Made by a program: the position numbers and the translations under genes. 12,022 nt of DNA from Chloroflexota bacterium. GTDB lineage: Bacteria > Chloroflexota > Anaerolineae > B4-G1 > DUEL01. This document shows positions 1-6,444 of the stretch, piece after piece (positions within the stretch are counted from its first letter, which is position 1; every line of letters starts with the position of its first letter). The stretch spans positions 1-12,022 of the forward strand of contig JAGHZG010000014.1 of the NCBI GenBank assembly GCA_017743275.1, given 5' to 3'. The notes below the pieces were generated by a model that was given only the letters and a program-made list of their open reading frames with translations, ran no database searches and was not told the origin of the DNA.

Positions 1-2
1 CT

Positions 3-257
3 GAGACTCATCCGGACCTGTTACCCGAGTATATTGAGTTCATTGGGCAGGTTCTGGCAGACCCAGACCGGGTTCGGCGTAGTACCCGGATGAGTGCAGC
101 GAGGCTGTTCTCACGGTGGTTTGACAATATTCGTCGGGGTAAGCATTTGGTTGTTGTCGTTGTTAGCGAAGATACGCCGGTGAGACGGCACTGGATTATC
201 ACGGCGTACCTTGCCCGCCGATTGAGTGGTGGGGAGTTAGAATGGACAAAGCGTTAA
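3..257 (+). CDS. PBECR/RelE-fold-like RNase toxin candidate (5' partial)
   Basis: An open frame enters from the left edge and stops with TAA at 255-257, giving 84 visible residues without the start. The pattern resembles the phage Barnase-EndoU-ColicinE5/D-RelE (PBECR) or DUF4258-type nucleases. It has an early HPDLLPEY block, a helical stretch ending in LADPDRVRRS, a hydrophobic strand HLVVVVVSED, then WIITAYLARRLSGGELEW near the C-terminus. The I-T-A-Y strand followed by G-x-x-x-W is typical of these small nucleases. Its last 16 bases overlap the start of the DUF2283 gene, an arrangement common in toxin-antitoxin pairs. From this I infer a toxin partner. No catalytic residues can be assigned with certainty, and the N-terminus lies outside the window, so family membership is a pattern-based call. 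Confidence 0.6.
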   Translation, partial: ETHPDLLPEYIEFIGQVLADPDRVRRSTRMSAARLFSRWFDNIRRGKHLVVVVVSEDTPVRRHWIITAYLARRLSGGELEWTKR

Positions 258-523
258 CATTTCATTACGACAGGGAAGCGGATATTTTGTATATTAATAC
301 CGTTCCGCCCTACCCGGCGCAGGAATCGGAAGAATTGGGCGATGAAATCATTGCCCGTTTAAATCCTGAGACCGGTCAGATAGAAGGCCTGGAGGTGTTG
401 TTTTTCACCGCGCGCCTCTTGAGGCGGGAATGGTTTTCACTTCCGGTCATCGCGGACCTGCGGATCGCGGTGTCGCCGGAAATGACAGCCGAAGTGAAAG
501 CAGACCGCAGGTTAAATAAATAG
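242..523 (+). CDS. DUF2283 family protein, probable antitoxin partner
   Basis: This 93-residue protein has the DUF2283 signature. An N-terminal strand YDREADILYI is followed by a conserved acidic segment, ELGDEIIARLNPETGQIEGLEV, in which the cell would form a small beta-rich fold. A hydrophobic FFTARLL segment and a variable charged tail follow. DUF2283 proteins are short and of unproven function. They frequently lie beside small nuclease-type toxins, and here the gene starts inside the upstream PBECR-like frame (ATG at 242, 16-base overlap), so translational coupling is likely. I infer an antitoxin or inhibitor role from that context only. The gene sits where rplE (uL5) would be expected directly before the uS14 gene, so the pair interrupts the spc operon. 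Confidence 0.75.
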   Translation: MDKALTFHYDREADILYINTVPPYPAQESEELGDEIIARLNPETGQIEGLEVLFFTARLLRREWFSLPVIADLRIAVSPEMTAEVKADRRLNK

Positions 524-623
524 AAGTATTGCGAATCCTGGCCGAGTTTGACGAGCGATTAGACGAATCAGCAGGTGTCAGTCCGTAAATTCGTTTACTA
601 TCTCTGTTGGAGCAAGTACGCGT
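524..623 (+). other. Junction between DUF2283 gene and uS14 gene
   Basis: This is a 100-base non-coding stretch between the accessory pair and the resumed ribosomal operon. A short frame at 520-588 reads [19 protein letters not shown] and then stops. It lies in a different frame from DUF2283, has no credible start or ribosome binding site, and may be the scar of another small gene. TTGGAG at 607-612 is the probable ribosome binding site for uS14, 11 bases before its ATG. I see no convincing promoter or terminator. Confidence 0.4.
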
Positions 624-806
624 ATGGCAAGAAAATGCATGCCCTATCGGGAAATGCGACGGAAGTATAAGGTACAGGTGCGGAATCGCTGCCAGCGCTG
701 TGGCCGCCCGCGCGGCTACTATCGCCGCTTCGGCCTCTGCCGCATCTGCCTGCGGGAACTGGCCCTGGAGGGGCTCATTCCCGGGCTGACCAAGTCCAGT
801 TGGTGA
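624..806 (+). CDS. rpsN: 30S ribosomal protein uS14, type Z (zinc-binding)
   Basis: This 60-residue protein of the small-subunit head has the length and sequence of the short zinc-binding (type Z) form of uS14. The zinc ribbon is C23-x2-C26-x12-C39-x2-C42, within [22 protein letters not shown]. The C-terminus [11 protein letters not shown] is the family ending. It is the first core ribosomal gene in the window. It is followed after 13 bases by uS8, as in most spc operons, but is preceded by an accessory pair instead of rplE. TTGGAG at 607-612 supports the ATG at 624. The symbol rpsZ is also used for this form. Confidence 0.97.
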   Translation: MARKCMPYREMRRKYKVQVRNRCQRCGRPRGYYRRFGLCRICLRELALEGLIPGLTKSSW

Positions 807-819
807 GGGTGACGGACCG

Positions 820-1233
820 ATGACGGTGACAGATCCGATTGCCGATATGTTGACCCGCATGCGCAATGCGATTGCGGTGGGGCATCCCACCGTGGAAATG
901 CCCTCTTCCAAAATGAAAGTCGCCATTGCCCGTATCCTGAAGGAAGAGGGGTATATTGAGGACTACCGGGTGGTGGAATCTCCGGAGCAACCTCGCTACC
1001 GCCTGGTGATTCGCCTGAAGTACGTGGGGGAGCGGAGGAAGCGGCGGTCCGTCATCCAGGGACTGCAACGGGTCAGCAAGCCCGGCCGCCGGATTTATAC
1101 CCGCGCGTCCGAGATTCCCTGGGTGAAAAGTGGCATGGGCATTGCCATCCTCTCCACCCCGAAGGGAATCCTCACCGGCGAACAGGCCCGACGGCTGCGA
1201 GTGGGCGGCGAGGTCATCTGTTACGTGTGGTAG
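820..1233 (+). CDS. rpsH: 30S ribosomal protein uS8
   Basis: This 137-residue protein binds 16S rRNA helix 21 in the small-subunit platform. The N-terminus [14 protein letters not shown] is diagnostic. The C-terminal half carries the conserved [15 protein letters not shown] segment of the family and ends in GGEVICYVW. The length is close to the usual 130-135 residues. A GAGGGTGA-like site just upstream of 820 supports this start. It follows uS14 by 13 bases and precedes uL6 by 10 bases. In E. coli the S8 protein represses spc translation by binding its mRNA. No copy of that site can be recognised here. Confidence 0.98.
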   Translation: MTVTDPIADMLTRMRNAIAVGHPTVEMPSSKMKVAIARILKEEGYIEDYRVVESPEQPRYRLVIRLKYVGERRKRRSVIQGLQRVSKPGRRIYTRASEIPWVKSGMGIAILSTPKGILTGEQARRLRVGGEVICYVW

Positions 1234-1243
1234 GGAGGACAGG

Positions 1244-1813
1244 ATGTCGCGAATTGGTCGGATGCCAATCCCTTTGCCCCCAGGGGTGAAGGTGGAAATT
1301 CAGGGCAGCCAGGTCACCGTGAGCGGCCCGAAGGGGACGCTGACGCGCACCTTTGACCCGGCGATGCAAATTGTCAAAGAAGATAATACCCTGCGGGTCT
1401 ACCGGCCCACCGACGCCCGGCACCATCGGGCGCTGCACGGGCTGACCCGGGCCCTGCTGGCGAATATGGTGGAAGGGGTCTCCCAGGGATACCAGAAGCA
1501 ACTGGAGATTCGTGGGGTGGGATACCGCGCTGAGCGTCAGCCTGACGGGACGCTGGTCATGCACCTCGGCTTCTCCCATCCGGTCCGCGTTCGGCCGCCG
1601 GAGGGCATTACCTTTGAGGTGGACCCGAAAGCGGGCATCATCACGGTCCGGGGTGCGGATAAGGAGACGGTGGGACGGATTGCCGCCGAAATCCGCGCCT
1701 GGCGTCCAGCCGACCCGTATCTGGGTAAAGGGCTCCGCTACCTGGGTGAGCAGATTCGCCAGAAGGCCGGCAAGGCTGGTAAGGGTAAGGGCAAGGGCAA
1801 GGGGAAGAAGTAG
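1244..1813 (+). CDS. rplF: 50S ribosomal protein uL6 with Gly-Lys repeat tail
   Basis: This 189-residue large-subunit protein lies near the GTPase centre. It contains the N-terminal MSRIGRMPIPLPPGV block, the VSGPKGTL motif of the first domain, GYRAE at the start of the second, and the C-terminal signature DPYLGKGLRYLGE followed by IRQKAGKAG. The start at 1244 is chosen over an upstream in-frame ATG at 1130, which lies inside rpsH. GGGAGGA at 1233-1239 is a good ribosome binding site for 1244. The last residues form a Gly-Lys tail (KGKGKGKGKK) encoded by a hexanucleotide-type repeat, longer than the usual short basic end of uL6. The stop codon is part of the heptad repeat that fills the next spacer. 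Confidence 0.97.
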   Translation: MSRIGRMPIPLPPGVKVEIQGSQVTVSGPKGTLTRTFDPAMQIVKEDNTLRVYRPTDARHHRALHGLTRALLANMVEGVSQGYQKQLEIRGVGYRAERQPDGTLVMHLGFSHPVRVRPPEGITFEVDPKAGIITVRGADKETVGRIAAEIRAWRPADPYLGKGLRYLGEQIRQKAGKAGKGKGKGKGKK

Positions 1814-1843
1814 GAAGTAGGGATTAAGGAGTAGGGAGTAAGG
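1809..1843 (+). repeat. Heptanucleotide tandem repeat, AGTARGG type (rplF/rplR spacer)
   Basis: Five consecutive 7-mers lie in exact register: AGTAGGA (1809), AGTAGGG (1816), ATTAAGG (1823), AGTAGGG (1830) and AGTAAGG (1837). A sixth, ATTATGG (1844-1850), holds the rplR start codon. The rplF stop TAG (1811-1813) lies in the first unit. GGGAG at 1834-1838 sits 8 bases before the ATG and is the likely ribosome binding site, so the repeat provides the translation signal. Confidence 0.85.
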
Positions 1844-1846
1844 ATT

Positions 1847-2212
1847 ATGGTGGAAAAGGATCGCCGGTTGGGACGACTGCGCCGACGCATGCACGTGCGC
1901 AAGAAGGTGTTCGGCACACCCGAGCGCCCGCGCCTGAACGTTTTTCGCAGTCTGCGGCATATCTACGCCCAGGTGATTGATGACACGGTGGGACATACGC
2001 TGGTCTCCGCTTCCACCCTGGACCCAGAAGTCCGCGAGCAGATTGCAGGGTTGAAGAAGACGGAGCAGGCCCGGGTGGTGGGGAGAGTCCTGGCGGCCCG
2101 CGCCCTGGCTCAGGGGGTCACCAAAGTGGCCTTTGACCGGGCAGGATATAAGTATCATGGTCGGGTGAAGGCTCTGGCCGACGCCGCCCGCGAAGGTGGG
2201 TTGGATTTCTAA
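1847..2212 (+). CDS. rplR: 50S ribosomal protein uL18
   Basis: This 121-residue protein binds 5S rRNA in the central protuberance. The order of blocks fits the family: a basic N-terminus ([16 protein letters not shown]), [20 protein letters not shown], a VSAST segment, and the C-terminal stretch [20 protein letters not shown] with the end GGLDF. The length is typical. The start ATG lies within the heptad array, with GGGAG 8 bases upstream. It sits between uL6 and uS5 as in standard spc operons. Confidence 0.98.
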   Translation: MVEKDRRLGRLRRRMHVRKKVFGTPERPRLNVFRSLRHIYAQVIDDTVGHTLVSASTLDPEVREQIAGLKKTEQARVVGRVLAARALAQGVTKVAFDRAGYKYHGRVKALADAAREGGLDF

Positions 2213-2213
2213 G

Positions 2214-2248
2214 CGGAACACGGAATACAGAGCAAGGAATCGGGAGGC
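2214..2248 (+). repeat. Degenerate heptad-like spacer (rplR/rpsE)
   Basis: The 42-base spacer can be read as loose 7-mers: CGGAACA, CGGAATA, CAGAGCA, AGGAATC and GGGAGGC. Only the first two are strongly alike. It may be a decayed version of the arrays seen at other junctions in this operon. The last unit contains GGGAGG (2242-2247), the ribosome binding site for rpsE. Confidence 0.35.
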
Positions 2249-2254
2249 AAGCGA

Positions 2255-2791
2255 ATGGACCTGGATCAGGAATTTGAACTGGAGCCAACGGCGCCAGTAG
2301 AGTTAGACGAGCGGGTCGTGGAGATCAAGCGGGTCGCCAAAGTCATCAAGGGCGGGCGCCGGTTCGCCTTCCGGGTGACCGCTGTGGTCGGCGACCATAA
2401 CGGCCACGTGGGTATTGGCGTGGGCAAAGCGCGCGCCGTTCCGGATGCCATCCGCAAGGCCACGGAGCGGGCCCGGGCATCTATGATTTCGGTTCCTCTG
2501 GTGGGGCGGACCATTCCGCACGATGCCATCGGGGAGTGCAGCGGCGCCCGGGTGCTGATCAAGCCTGCCTCACCGGGTACCGGCGTCATCGCGGGCGGCG
2601 GCGTGCGCGCTGTGCTGGAAGCCGCAGGTGTCCACGATGTGTTGACCAAATCTATGGGCAGTTCCAGCATGCTCAACGTGGTGAAGGCAACCATGGAGGC
2701 CCTGAAGCAACTGCGCTCCTACGAGGAACTGGCGCGGGAGCGGGGCCTGCCGGAGACCCGGGTGATGCCCTTCTGGATGCGGGGGCGGTAG
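2255..2791 (+). CDS. rpsE: 30S ribosomal protein uS5
   Basis: This 178-residue small-subunit protein takes part in decoding accuracy and helicase activity at the mRNA entry. After an acidic N-terminal extension (residues about 1-20) comes the dsRNA-binding-like domain with [16 protein letters not shown] and [10 protein letters not shown]. The C-terminal domain follows with [19 protein letters not shown] and the [14 protein letters not shown] block. GGGAGG at 2242-2247, 7 bases before ATG 2255, supports the start. Length and order are normal for the family. Confidence 0.98.
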   Translation: MDLDQEFELEPTAPVELDERVVEIKRVAKVIKGGRRFAFRVTAVVGDHNGHVGIGVGKARAVPDAIRKATERARASMISVPLVGRTIPHDAIGECSGARVLIKPASPGTGVIAGGGVRAVLEAAGVHDVLTKSMGSSSMLNVVKATMEALKQLRSYEELARERGLPETRVMPFWMRGR

Positions 2792-2800
2792 GGTTGGTTA

Positions 2801-2840
2801 TCGGGTAGATGGGTATCTGGTAAACTGGTAAATTTGGTAG
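2801..2840 (+). repeat. Octanucleotide imperfect tandem repeat (rpsE/rpmD spacer)
   Basis: Five 8-mers follow each other in the 64-base spacer: TCGGGTAG, ATGGGTAT, CTGGTAAA, CTGGTAAA and TTTGGTAG. The two central copies are identical, and all contain a GGTA core that shifts by one position. It differs in period from the 7-mers at other junctions but fills the spacer in the same way. The following GGGGAG-type site serves rpmD. Confidence 0.6.
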
Positions 2841-2855
2841 GGGAGTGTCAGGCCA

Positions 2856-3050
2856 ATGGAAACGCGAAAAGTGCTTCGTATCACCCTGATCCGCAGTCCC
2901 ATCGGGTACTCCAGGGACCAGAAGGCGACAGTTCGGGCGCTGGGCCTGCGTCGTCTCCATCAGACGGTGGAGAAGGCCGATACACCAGCGATTCGGGGTA
3001 TGGTGGCCAAGGTCCAACATATGCTGAAAGTGGAAGAGGTTGAGGGATGA
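2856..3050 (+). CDS. rpmD: 50S ribosomal protein uL30
   Basis: This 64-residue single-domain large-subunit protein has the hallmark [21 protein letters not shown], followed by [13 protein letters not shown] and the conserved [18 protein letters not shown] end. The length is typical of bacterial uL30. A GGGGAG site about 11 bases upstream supports the ATG at 2856. The final bases overlap rplO (ATGA at 3047-3050), so the two are translationally coupled. uL30 is missing from some bacterial lineages, and its presence here is a mild taxonomic clue. Confidence 0.96.
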   Translation: METRKVLRITLIRSPIGYSRDQKATVRALGLRRLHQTVEKADTPAIRGMVAKVQHMLKVEEVEG

Positions 3051-3526
3051 AACTGCACGAGTTGCAACCGGCTGAGGGCTCCAAAAAACGCCGCAAGCGA
3101 AAGGGCATCGGTATCGCGGCCGGTCAGGGGAAGACCGGCGGACGCGGGACGAAGGGGCAGAAGGCCCGCAGCGGGGGGAGCATCCCGCCGTACTTTGAGG
3201 GTGGGCAGTTGCCCCTGGTCCGCAAACTCCCTTTCGCGCGAGGCGTCGGTTTCCGGGACCCCTGGCGGGTCCGCTTCACGCCGGTCAACGTGGATCGGCT
3301 GGCCCGATTCGCGCCGGGGAGCGTGGTGACTCCGGAGGAACTGGCGGACGCGGGCCTGATCCGGAATGCCGATGAGTGGGTGGTCATCTTGGGGCGCGGG
3401 GAGTTGAATATCCCGCTGACTGTGAAGGCCCATCGCTTCTCCGCCAGCGCGCGGGCCAAGATTGAGGCCGCTGGCGGCACCGTGGAGGAGTTGCCCTGGC
3501 AGCGGGGTGGCTACCGGACCCGGTAA
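3047..3526 (+). CDS. rplO: 50S ribosomal protein uL15
   Basis: This 159-residue large-subunit assembly protein has an N-terminus [20 protein letters not shown], which precedes the basic glycine-rich extension with [17 protein letters not shown] that threads into 23S rRNA. The folded C-terminal domain contains [17 protein letters not shown] and [21 protein letters not shown]. The start overlaps the rpmD stop by four bases (ATGA). Its own stop, TAA at 3524-3526, touches a heptad repeat that fills the gap to secY. Confidence 0.98.
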   Translation: MKLHELQPAEGSKKRRKRKGIGIAAGQGKTGGRGTKGQKARSGGSIPPYFEGGQLPLVRKLPFARGVGFRDPWRVRFTPVNVDRLARFAPGSVVTPEELADAGLIRNADEWVVILGRGELNIPLTVKAHRFSASARAKIEAAGGTVEELPWQRGGYRTR

Positions 3527-3574
3527 GTGATACAAGATACGCGATAAGCGATACGCGATAAGCGATAAGCGAGG
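3526..3574 (+). repeat. Heptanucleotide tandem repeat, MGCGATA type (rplO/secY spacer)
   Basis: Seven 7-mers lie in perfect register: AGTGATA (3526), CAAGATA (3533), CGCGATA (3540), AGCGATA (3547), CGCGATA (3554), AGCGATA (3561) and AGCGAGG (3568). The first base is the last base of the rplO stop codon. The last unit departs from the pattern to give GAGG, probably the ribosome binding site for secY at 3581. Nearly the whole spacer is repeat. Confidence 0.88.
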
Positions 3575-3580
3575 TAAGCA

Positions 3581-4900
3581 ATGATCCAGGCCGTACGTGA
3601 TGCCCTGAGGCTTCCTGACCTGCGGCGGCGGCTGTTCTACACGCTGCTGATTCTGGTCATCTTCCGCGCGGCCTCTCACGTGCCGGTGCCGGGCATTGAC
3701 CGGGAGGCGCTGCGCAGCCTGACCGGTGGAGCGGCCCAGTTGGTGAACATTCTGGATCTGCTCTCCGGCGGCGCGGTGGCGGAGTACTCGGTGCTGGCCA
3801 ACGGGGTCTATCCGTACATCACTGCGTCCATCATCATTCAGTTGCTGGTCCCAGTCATCCCGGCGCTGAAACGGCTGGCGGAGGAGGAAGGGGGAGCCGG
3901 ACGGCGGAAACTGAACCAGTGGACCTATTACCTGACCATTCCGCTGGGGATGCTGCAGGCCTGGGGGCAGGCGCAGTTGTTCAATGCTATGGCGGCTCGC
4001 CCGGTCCTGCCCAACTTTGGCTTCCATCAACCGGAGTTCGTTCTGCCCACCATATCGGTCCTGATCGCTATGACGGCAGGCACGATGTTTGCCATCTGGC
4101 TGGGCACGTTGATCTCGGAGCAGGGCATCGGCAACGGCATATCGTTGATTATCTTTGGGGGTATCGTCGCCCGAACGCCGGCCAATGTGGCGCGGATTTA
4201 CACCACGGACGGTTTCCTGGGCCTGCTCTTTTTCATGGCCGTCACTGCGCTGGTGATCTTCGTCATTGTCTACGTTCATGAGGGGGAGCGGCGTATCCCC
4301 GTCCAGTACGGCAAGCGGGTGCGGGGCCGGCGGATGTACGGCGGCGGTAGCACCTATATCCCGCTGCGGGTCAATATGGCGGGGATGATCCCGCTGATCT
4401 TTGCTCAGTCCATTCTCGCCTTCCCGGCAGTCATTGCCCAGTTCTTTGCCAATTCGTCCAATGTCAACGTGGCGAGAGCGGCAGTGGATATTATGAACTT
4501 CTTCAGCGGGCACACGGTAGAGTGGTACACCACTCTCTTCTACGCGATCCTCTACTTTGCCGCCGTTGTCGGGTTCACTTACTTCTACACTTTCGTCCTG
4601 GTGGAGCAGCAAAACCTGCCGGAGAACCTGCAGAAATACGGCGGGTTCATCCCGGGGATCCGTCCTGGAAAGCAGACGGCGGAATATATCAACGGTATCT
4701 ACAAGCGCATCACCCTGTTCGGCGCGCTGTTCCTGGGCGGTGTCGCCGTCCTGCCCTTCATCATCCAGTTGCTGCTGGAAACCCAGGTGCTGCTCATCAC
4801 TTCGGCGGGTCTGCTCATCGTCGTCGGCGTCGTGGTGGATACCATGCGACAACTGGAGGCCCAGTTGCTGATGCGGCACTATGAGGGGTTTATCAGATAA
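3581..4900 (+). CDS. secY: Protein translocase subunit SecY
   Basis: This 439-residue integral membrane protein forms the central channel of the SecYEG translocon, with ten expected transmembrane helices. Recognisable blocks are the cytoplasmic N-terminus and first helix (LRRRLFYTLLILVIFRAASHVPVPGID), the plug region with LLSGGAVAEYSVLANGVYPYITASII, the GTMFAIWLGTLISEQGIGNGIS signature, and the ERRIPVQYGKR cytoplasmic loop. QQNLPENLQKYGGFIPGIRPGK and the family ending QLLMRHYEGF follow. The length is normal. A GAGG 6 bases upstream supports the start. The C-terminus is intact, and its stop overlaps the next, non-core gene (TAATG), so the insertion behind it left SecY unharmed. Confidence 0.98.
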   Translation: MIQAVRDALRLPDLRRRLFYTLLILVIFRAASHVPVPGIDREALRSLTGGAAQLVNILDLLSGGAVAEYSVLANGVYPYITASIIIQLLVPVIPALKRLAEEEGGAGRRKLNQWTYYLTIPLGMLQAWGQAQLFNAMAARPVLPNFGFHQPEFVLPTISVLIAMTAGTMFAIWLGTLISEQGIGNGISLIIFGGIVARTPANVARIYTTDGFLGLLFFMAVTALVIFVIVYVHEGERRIPVQYGKRVRGRRMYGGGSTYIPLRVNMAGMIPLIFAQSILAFPAVIAQFFANSSNVNVARAAVDIMNFFSGHTVEWYTTLFYAILYFAAVVGFTYFYTFVLVEQQNLPENLQKYGGFIPGIRPGKQTAEYINGIYKRITLFGALFLGGVAVLPFIIQLLLETQVLLITSAGLLIVVGVVVDTMRQLEAQLLMRHYEGFIR

Positions 4901-5190
4901 TGCGGCGGGAAGAGGTTTTGAGCCTTCTGGCTCAATTTCGCGACCGGAGGGCCAAAGAGTTCGGGATCACCCGAATCGGCATCTTTGGCTCCCTGGCCCG
5001 GGGTGAAGCCACCGATGCCAGTGACGTGGACGTGGTGGTGGAACTGGAGCGACCGGATTTGCTGTTGCTGGTGGGCATCAAGCAGGAACTGGAAGAACTC
5101 CTGCAGCGGTCTGTGGATGTTGTCCAGTATCGGGAGCGGATGAATCCGTTTCTCAAGAAGCGAATCCTGCGGGATGCCGTTTATGTATGA
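4900..5190 (+). CDS. MNT-type nucleotidyltransferase (MntA-like antitoxin)
   Basis: This 96-residue minimal nucleotidyltransferase carries the polymerase-beta-type active site GSLARGEATDASDVDVVVE (G-S-x10-D-x-D) and a third acidic position in the RSVDVVQY strand. These three acidic residues would bind metal. In MNT-HEPN toxin-antitoxin systems such a protein adenylylates and silences the HEPN RNase toxin. Its partner follows directly, overlapping by 8 bases at 5183, but is broken. The start codon shares its A with the secY stop (TAATG), with GAGGGG 11 bases upstream, so translation is probably coupled to secY. The gene looks intact, leaving an antitoxin-type enzyme without a working toxin next to it. 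Another role cannot be excluded. Confidence 0.9.
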   Translation: MRREEVLSLLAQFRDRRAKEFGITRIGIFGSLARGEATDASDVDVVVELERPDLLLLVGIKQELEELLQRSVDVVQYRERMNPFLKKRILRDAVYV

Positions 5191-5313
5191 TCAGGAACTG
5201 GTACGAGAGATTCTTCTGCAGGTTTTGGAGGCCACCCGAAGGATACCCGGCGCTTTGATCCGATCTCGTCCCCTGCAGATTTTGTGAGTTCAGAAGCGGG
5301 ATTGGAAAAATAG
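5183..5313 (+). pseudogene. Truncated, frameshifted HEPN (DUF86) toxin remnant
   Basis: The frame from ATG 5183 reads MYDQELVREILLQVLEATRRI, the usual start of DUF86/HEPN toxins. It then drifts and stops at 5285-5287. The next frame over, from about 5246, continues the family sequence as RRFDPISSPADFVSSEAGLEK and stops at TAG 5311-5313. A one-base deletion near 5245-5249 explains the shift. Even with the frame restored, only about 43 residues of an expected 110-140 remain. The R-x4-6-H RNase motif in the later part of HEPN domains is missing. The ATGTATGA overlap with the nucleotidyltransferase gene is the normal arrangement for this pair. The truncation point adjoins the next gene's ribosome binding site. 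Confidence 0.85.
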
Positions 5314-5325
5314 GGAGCGGGAGAA

Positions 5326-6444
5326 ATGTACAAGTCTCTCAGAATCCGCAATTTTCGGGGGTTTCATGACCTGGTTTTGGACGACCTGGCGCGAATCAAT
5401 CTGTTCGCTGGAAAGAACAATTCTGGTAAGACTGCATTGCTGGAAGCGTTGCTTTTGTTGCAGGGTGTCTCTCCTGAGGAAGTTATTGCAAGTTTGCGAC
5501 GGGTTGAATGGCAACGGCGGTGGATTGAGCGCCCGGGCACCGAAAGGATCAGAACCTGGTTACCGGGTGAAATGGAGGCAGAGGTTCTCTTACTTTTTAA
5601 TCAGATGGATTTAGAAGAGGTTGTAGAGATAACCAGTCAGATTGGAGAGTCCGAGAGACAATCTCTTAAGATTGCTGTAAAGAAATGGTCTGCTAAAGAA
5701 TTAAAAGAATTATTAGAGGAACTGCCTAGTTCGTTCATTTACGAAGATTTCCTGCGCCGGCGGCCTATCGATCGGGTTTTTCTGTTTGAGTATCAAGCCA
5801 GAGACCGAAACTACAGGATCTTCTACATAATAGCTAAGAAGGATTCGCTCATTATATCGGACGAATTGCCTGCTCTCGGAGTGTCGTCTTACCGAGGAGC
5901 GCGTGATCTTTTTCTAACACCCGAGATTATTGGGGATTACGGGAACCTGGAAAAGGCCGGTGAGACAGAAATCGTTTTACAACTTCTGAAATTTGTGGAA
6001 CCGAGAATAGAGCGGCTGGTTACCATATATGACGACCGACGCAAAGAGCCGATACTGTACGGTGTGATGAGAGAGATGCGGCATCGTATGCCCTTGTACG
6101 TCATGGGCGACGGGATGATCCGTCTGGTGGATTTGGGCATCCGCCTTGGAAATGCCCGGAATGGAATTTTGCTGATAGATGAATTTGAGAATGGTCTCCA
6201 CTGGTCTGTCTTGCCGAAGGTGTGGGAAGCGCTGGGAGAAATTGCTCGCCAGTTGAACGTTCAGGTTTTCGCCACCACGCACAGTTATGAGTGTGTGAAA
6301 TCTGCTCACGAGGCGTTCTCCAAAAGAGACTCCTATGATTTTCGTTTGTATCGCCTGGAAGAAGTGGAAGGGGAAATTCAGGCCGTAGCGTATGACCGCG
6401 AAACTCTTGGCATAGCACTGGAAGCAAGGTTGGAGGTACGGTAA
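5326..6444 (+). CDS. OLD-like AAA ATPase (AAA_15/AAA_21), candidate antiphage sensor
   Basis: This 372-residue ABC-type ATPase has an N-terminus LRIRNFRGFHDLVLDDLARI typical of OLD/RecF-like proteins. Walker A is GKNNSGKT (residues 29-36). A YVMGDGMIRL segment (about 258-267) takes the place of the signature motif. Walker B is LLIDEFENGLH (about 282-292, with D285 and E286), and ATTHS (316-320) is the switch histidine motif. The middle (about 60-250) is variable and probably forms the coiled or arm insertion. No TOPRIM domain is fused at the C-terminus. A TOPRIM-like protein is encoded immediately after it. Split ATPase plus TOPRIM pairs include PARIS-type defence systems, so I infer an antiviral or toxin-like role. 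GGGAG at 5313-5317 precedes the start. The gene is more A/T-rich than the ribosomal genes, which suggests transfer. Confidence 0.85.
   Translation: MYKSLRIRNFRGFHDLVLDDLARINLFAGKNNSGKTALLEALLLLQGVSPEEVIASLRRVEWQRRWIERPGTERIRTWLPGEMEAEVLLLFNQMDLEEVVEITSQIGESERQSLKIAVKKWSAKELKELLEELPSSFIYEDFLRRRPIDRVFLFEYQARDRNYRIFYIIAKKDSLIISDELPALGVSSYRGARDLFLTPEIIGDYGNLEKAGETEIVLQLLKFVEPRIERLVTIYDDRRKEPILYGVMREMRHRMPLYVMGDGMIRLVDLGIRLGNARNGILLIDEFENGLHWSVLPKVWEALGEIARQLNVQVFATTHSYECVKSAHEAFSKRDSYDFRLYRLEEVEGEIQAVAYDRETLGIALEARLEVR

Noticed and set aside
121..149. Promoter with TTGACA at 121-126
   Set aside because: The -35 hexamer is perfect, but the sequence 17 bases downstream (CATTTG) is a poor -10. The site lies inside the PBECR-like coding frame.
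1130..1243. Longer uL6 start at ATG 1130
   Set aside because: It would add 38 residues encoded inside rpsH with no family similarity. ATG 1244 has a strong ribosome binding site and the canonical N-terminus.
2960..4879. Minus-strand open frame of 639 codons opposite rplO and secY
   Set aside because: It is the shadow of strongly G/C-biased coding genes on the + strand. The translation is rich in His, Gln, Asp and Arg with no recognisable domain, whereas rplO and secY match their families fully.
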